From contig JAIRNU010000003.1 in NCBI GenBank assembly GCA_031257945.1, forward strand, positions 1 to 9,760: a DNA stretch of 9,760 bases, read 5' to 3'. The stretch comes from Holosporales bacterium. GTDB taxonomy: Bacteria > Pseudomonadota > Alphaproteobacteria > BNTO01. The translations under genes and the position numbers were made by a program. Below are positions 6,727 through 9,760 of this stretch, piece by piece (position 1 is the first letter of the stretch; each line of letters opens with the position of its first letter). Below the pieces are notes generated by a model, which worked only from the letters and a program-made list of their open reading frames with translations, made no database searches and was not told the DNA's origin.

Positions 6727-7670
6727 TACCTGTCTCCTTCTACTAGCTGTACAAAAACATCCTCTAATGACGGCTCTACCATTACCACTTCGGCAACCCT
6801 CTCTAATTCCGCAACGTACTGATCATCTTTTAATATTACATGATAGTGTATTCCATACGGCTTAAAAAGGTCGCATTTGGGGGAGAGCGCTTGGATTTGC
6901 TCTTCAGTAAAAGCCGTTTTAGGCGTCACACTGTATATCTGCCGCTTGAAAGTATTTCGTTTTAGCTCCGGCACACTTCCAACAGCAATAAGCTCTCCAG
7001 AGCGCATCAACGCGATCCTATCGCAATTTTCCGCCTCATCCATGTAGTGCGTTGTAACAAACACTGTTTTCCCAATCTGGGTTAACCTCTTTATAAGGTC
7101 CCAGAAATGCGCCCGCGACGCCGGGGAAACGCCTGCGGTTGGCTCGTCTAACACAACAAGCTTTGGATTATGGATAAGGGCGGCGACTAGGGCGACCTGC
7201 TGCTTTATCCCGCTTGGTAGCTCGGCGACGAGGTCAGATTCGCCGCGATCAATTTTAATCAGTTCAAAAAGCTCTTGCTTAGTTTTTTGCATCGCTTTTT
7301 TAGGGACGTTATGGATGGCGGCAGCAAAATCCAAATTTTCCTTTATTGTGAGGTCTTTGTATAGTGTGAATTTTTGCGACATATACCCAACTTTGGACTT
7401 TATTATGTCTTCTTTGCCTGGAATAAAGTGCTCATTATCAACTCTTACTTCGCCGCTAGTTGCGCAAATAAGCCCGCAAATCACGCGGATAGTTGTTGTT
7501 TTGCCGGCACCGTTGGCGCCTAAAAAACCAAAAATTTCCCCTTTATTGACGAAAAAAGATACATCTTTTACGGCAAAAAACGACCCAAAAACTACGTTAA
7601 GGTTTTTTACATCTACTATAGGCGGAAATTCGGTTCCTATTGCGCCTGCGCCTACTCCTGCATCGCTCAT
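6726..7670 (-). CDS. ABC transporter ATPase, equivalent to the C-terminal half of YbhF
   Basis: Cytoplasmic ATPase of 314 residues that should power the exporter. Walker A GANGAGKT is at 51-58, the Q-loop at Q99 (YMSQK), Walker B LVVLDE at 171-176 and the switch histidine at H208 (TTHYMDEAE). The signature at 151-158 reads LPSGIKQQ instead of LSGGQ, and the D-loop is GVSP with Ser for the usual Asp. The C-terminal third, after about residue 235, is an accessory domain ending in EPSLEDVFVQLVEGD, which is common in drug exporters of this family. It resembles the second ATPase domain of E. coli YbhF more than the first. The ATG lies in an ATGA overlap with the upstream ATPase, with GGAG seven bases before it. 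See findings for the asymmetric active sites. Confidence 0.93.
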   Translation of the reverse strand: MSDAGVGAGAIGTEFPPIVDVKNLNVVFGSFFAVKDVSFFVNKGEIFGFLGANGAGKTTTIRVICGLICATSGEVRVDNEHFIPGKEDIIKSKVGYMSQKFTLYKDLTIKENLDFAAAIHNVPKKAMQKTKQELFELIKIDRGESDLVAELPSGIKQQVALVAALIHNPKLVVLDEPTAGVSPASRAHFWDLIKRLTQIGKTVFVTTHYMDEAENCDRIALMRSGELIAVGSVPELKRNTFKRQIYSVTPKTAFTEEQIQALSPKCDLFKPYGIHYHVILKDDQYVAELERVAEVVMVEPSLEDVFVQLVEGDR

Positions 7671-8431
7671 ATGGTGGCTCCGTTGCCGGTGTTAGCAGCA
7701 ACATTAGCATCGGTATCCGCATGGCGCAGGAACAGTTCGTCGAAATTTCTTACAGCAAATCGTGTTAGTAGGCTTTTGGGCTCGCCTTCGGCCAGGACTC
7801 TCCCCCGCTCCATTAAATGAACATGCGTACAGCGCTCCGCCTCGTCCATGTAAGCCGTCGCCATAAGCACTGTAATCCTGTTTTTGCGGACCAGATTATA
7901 CAACAAATCCCAGAATTCGCGCCGGCTAATTGGATCAACCCCGTTCGTTGGCTCGTCCAGCAGCATTACTTGCGGGGACCTTAGGAGCGCGCAAATTAGC
8001 CCCAGCTTTTTGTACATCCCGCCGGACAACTTCCCAGCAGGGCGGTCCTTAAACTTGTGTAGGCGTGTAAGTGACAATAACTCCGCGCTTTTTTCTTCAT
8101 ATTCTTTGTCGCTTACCTCGTACATATCCTTGAAAAAACGCATATGCTCCTCGATGGACAAATCTCCGTATAAGCTCTGGGTTTCTGGCATGTAAGCAAT
8201 ATGGTCGCGGACGGCCTTGAACGCCATGCTTTCGCCGTTTTTGAAATACACAAATTCCCCGGCTTTGCAGTCCAAAAGCCCCAACAATATTCGCAACAAA
8301 GTGGTTTTCCCGGCGCCCTCTGGCCCAATAATCCCATGAATTACGCCGGCGGAAAAAGATAACGAACAGCCGTTCAAAGCGACCACCTCGCCGAACTGCT
8401 TAAAGATATTTTGGACCTCTATGCTAATCAT
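7667..8431 (-). CDS. ABC transporter ATPase, equivalent to the N-terminal half of YbhF
   Basis: Cytoplasmic ATPase of 254 residues. Walker A GPEGAGKT is at 36-43, a complete signature LSGGM at 135-139, Walker B VMLLDE at 155-160 and D-loop GVDP at 164-167. Two positions are unusual: the Q-loop region reads YMPETQSLY, with Glu where Gln is expected, and the switch histidine is replaced by alanine (ATAYMDEAE, A193). E. coli YbhF is one protein of about 578 residues with two ATPase domains; here the halves are separate genes joined by a four-base overlap. The C-terminal tail after about residue 235 is short and rich in Ala, Asn and Asp. It starts 50 bp after the adaptor gene with only a weak ribosome binding site. 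It probably heterodimerises with the product of 6726-7670. Confidence 0.92.
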   Translation of the reverse strand: MISIEVQNIFKQFGEVVALNGCSLSFSAGVIHGIIGPEGAGKTTLLRILLGLLDCKAGEFVYFKNGESMAFKAVRDHIAYMPETQSLYGDLSIEEHMRFFKDMYEVSDKEYEEKSAELLSLTRLHKFKDRPAGKLSGGMYKKLGLICALLRSPQVMLLDEPTNGVDPISRREFWDLLYNLVRKNRITVLMATAYMDEAERCTHVHLMERGRVLAEGEPKSLLTRFAVRNFDELFLRHADTDANVAANTGNGATI

Positions 8432-8481
8432 TACCTACCAAAATCACAACTCCGACAAGCTGCCGCGCCGCCAGCAACTAC

Positions 8482-9231
8482 CTACTCAAACAAATCAAAC
8501 TGCGTTTCGATCGTCATTCCAGGCTTCAAAATTTCTTCACCATTATCGAAATCTACCCGTATACCAAAGACGAGGCGTGTGCGCTCCGAGCGAGTTTGTA
8601 CGTTCTTAGGAGTAAATTCTGGCTCACTATTAATGATGCTGATTTTCCCCTGGAACCGTTTGCCTGGCATTTCTGGTAGCGTGCAAACCACGGGCATCCC
8701 TATTTTTAATGCCGCGATCTTATCGTGTTCGATGTAAAAAGTCGCCCATATGTTACGGATATCCGCGATTGAAGCGATTCCAGTGCCCTGTGTTACCCAC
8801 TCCCCAGCCTCTTTATATTTCGATAAAACAACGCCGCTTATTGGGGATTTTATAGAGCACCATAATTGCTTCAGCTCTATGCCCTCCTTTTTCGCCTCCA
8901 ACGCCTCCAGATCTGATTTAGGGAAGTGCCCATTTTTAAACAAAGTAAGGCTGCGATCGTACTGCCCTTTTACTTTTTTAAAAGATATCTTCAGGTCTGA
9001 GTCGTCGAGTGTCGCAATAACCTGGCCTTTCGTTACGCGGTCCCCAGCCTTAACGTCAAAACTAGTAATTTGCGACGATAACCGTGACGGCACAACAATA
9101 CGCGTCGCCTCCAGTGTTCCCGCGTACGCAAAATTTTTCTCAAATACGCTGCACTTTTGCACTACAAAAATGCCACAGTACGCAGCCGCCGCCAGCGCCG
9201 CAACTACGCCAACAACCTTCTTGATATTCAC
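8482..9231 (-). CDS. ybhG: HlyD-family periplasmic adaptor, YbhG-like
   Basis: Membrane-fusion (adaptor) protein of 249 residues, first gene of the exporter operon. Residues 5-25 form a hydrophobic N-terminal anchor or uncleaved signal. A lipoyl-like half-motif follows (TLEATRIVVPSRLSSQI, VKAGDRVTKGQVIATLDD, to about 80), then a short helical region (82-122), the second lipoyl half (SIKSPISGVVLSKYKEAGEWV) and a beta-barrel domain. The segment EPEFTPKNVQTRSERTRLV near 204-221 and LKPGMTIE near 235-242 are characteristic of the YbhG/YhiI subfamily. It is clearly shorter than E. coli YbhG (about 332 residues), mostly through a reduced coiled-coil hairpin. The start is a GTG, the first possible after an in-frame TGA, with no strong Shine-Dalgarno. 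A TATAGT hexamer at 9264-9269 lies at a plausible distance upstream, but no matching -35 is seen. It would bridge the permeases to a TolC-like channel. Confidence 0.92.
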   Translation of the reverse strand: MNIKKVVGVVAALAAAAYCGIFVVQKCSVFEKNFAYAGTLEATRIVVPSRLSSQITSFDVKAGDRVTKGQVIATLDDSDLKISFKKVKGQYDRSLTLFKNGHFPKSDLEALEAKKEGIELKQLWCSIKSPISGVVLSKYKEAGEWVTQGTGIASIADIRNIWATFYIEHDKIAALKIGMPVVCTLPEMPGKRFQGKISIINSEPEFTPKNVQTRSERTRLVFGIRVDFDNGEEILKPGMTIETQFDLFE

Positions 9232-9297
9232 TGCTCACACTCTTTGACTAGGATATCTGGCGAACTATACAAGTAGCGTTCCAAACTCGCTGCGGTC

Positions 9298-9310
9298 ACA
9301 CTTTAAGTGT
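9298..9310. promoter_or_regulatory. 13-bp inverted repeat upstream of the exporter operon
   Basis: ACACTT and AAGTGT are perfect inverted complements separated by one T, about 67 bp before the GTG of the adaptor gene. The size and position suit a repressor or activator half-site pair. No regulator gene is in the window and no promoter is clearly recognisable around it, so this is a candidate operator only. Confidence 0.3.
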
Positions 9311-9409
9311 ACTACAGACTAAACGCAAAGGAGGCTTGTAAAAACGAGATACCCAATTTTCCTTACAAAGAGTCTACCATATTTTTAGCTGGTGTCTAGG
9401 GGGCCCATG

Positions 9410-9433
9410 CCGTTGCTATGGCTGTAGTAACGG
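9410..9433. other. Eight-pair hairpin beside repeat copy C
   Basis: CCGTTGCT (9410-9417) pairs with AGTAACGG (9426-9433), with one G-T pair, around an eight-base loop. It ends two bases before repeat copy C begins. There is no T run after it on either strand, so it is not a clear terminator. Confidence 0.4.
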
Positions 9434-9435
9434 AA

Positions 9436-9503
9436 TTACCTGTAATTTGCGGCCTGTTTTCTCACCACGCAATAAAAGCCGCACAACACCTTAACTTTTA
9501 TTA
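9436..9503 (-). repeat. Dispersed intergenic repeat, copy C
   Basis: Identical to copy B over the first 37 bp and about three-quarters identical over the next 31. The inverted arms are better here than in B: TGCGGC and GCCGCA are perfect six-base complements with a loop of about 24 nt. The copy lies upstream of the exporter operon and has the same orientation as A and B. On the minus strand it forms the last codons of the 9436-9681 reading frame (VLCGFYCVVRKQAANYR, then stop). Confidence 0.85.
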
Positions 9504-9681
9504 TCAAGCAAAAATGAAGCTCAATAATTGCCAAAATATTCCCAAGTAAAGCCTTCTCCATACGTAGGTCCCGTGGTTTACCACAGCACAGATCAGGCCG
9601 ATATTCAGGTAATTGCCTTATCTGTGGCGATGCAAAATACCGATAAAATTCCGGTGCGCGAAGGATGAACCCCTCGAACAC
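9436..9681 (-). CDS. Hypothetical small ORF ending inside repeat copy C, doubtful
   Basis: An 81-codon frame with a GTG start at 9681, preceded in frame by TAA at the sixth codon upstream and lacking a recognisable Shine-Dalgarno. The first 58 residues (FEGFILRAPEFYRYF onward) show no motif I know. The last 20 or so are the translation of repeat copy C. It could be a real short gene extended by a repeat, a remnant of a decayed gene, or a chance frame. It lies about 205 bp upstream of the adaptor gene on the same strand. I give no function. Confidence 0.2.
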   Translation of the reverse strand: MFEGFILRAPEFYRYFASPQIRQLPEYRPDLCCGKPRDLRMEKALLGNILAIIELHFCLIIKVKVLCGFYCVVRKQAANYR

Positions 9682-9760
9682 CGGTAATCGTACATTTTAG
9701 TTACGCGCTACTACATTGTCGCGGTAATGACGCCACAAAAGCCAGCCAGCTATTGCTGTG

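Noticed and set aside
7315..7695. Plus-strand frame opposite the second ATPase
   Set aside because: Antisense to Walker A and the Q-loop coding region; a codon-bias shadow.
4383..9431. Shared GCTGTAGTAAC at 4383-4393 and 9421-9431
   Set aside because: An 11-base match between distant points is expected several times by chance in a window of this size, and the flanks do not align.
1..9760. Insertion sequence or prophage linked to the repeats
   Set aside because: No transposase, integrase or phage protein motif, no terminal inverted repeats with target duplications; the repeats are short and non-coding or nearly so.

Overview
The window reads as about 9.8 kb of bacterial chromosome with two minus-strand transcription units, yggT-valS and a five-gene YbhGFSR-type ABC exporter operon. 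They are separated and flanked by gene-poor, repeat-bearing DNA. The valyl-tRNA synthetase (ValRS) core motifs and the YggT neighbour fit a Gram-negative proteobacterium, most likely an alphaproteobacterium. The moderate GC, degenerate spacers and interspersed repeats would suit a host-associated lineage such as Rickettsiales or Holosporales. That placement is inference; no 16S rRNA or other strong phylogenetic marker is present.

Layout. 1-574: one weak plus-strand reading frame (103-474) and the most diverged copy (A) of a roughly 65-bp dispersed repeat. 575-3220: valS. 3254-3565: yggT, immediately upstream of valS and probably co-transcribed. 3566-4528: about 960 bp with no convincing gene, holding repeat copy B (3641-3708), two hairpin-forming sequences, a six-unit degenerate minisatellite (3839-4081), a 22-bp direct repeat pair and further hairpins. 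4529-9231, read leftward from 9231: a HlyD/YbhG-type periplasmic adaptor, two ABC ATPases that correspond to the two halves of E. coli YbhF but are separate genes, and two ABC-2 permeases (YbhS-like, YbhR-like). Junctions from the first ATPase onward overlap by 4, 1 and 4 nt, the hallmark of a translationally coupled operon. 9232-9760: the operon's upstream region with an inverted repeat and a hairpin, repeat copy C (9436-9503), and a doubtful small ORF.

How the genes work together. The two permeases should form the inner-membrane channel, the two ATPases a heterodimeric motor, and the adaptor should link them to an outer-membrane channel of the TolC type encoded elsewhere. ValRS is housekeeping, and YggT is a small membrane protein of poorly defined envelope or osmotic function. 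No regulator of the CecR/TetR type is present.

The most notable unexplained structure is the three-copy, indel-free dispersed repeat, always in the same orientation and placed at the borders of the two operons. Next come the Pro/Gln-type minisatellite and the asymmetric pair of ATPases. I found no sign of a new defence, mobile or biosynthetic system.
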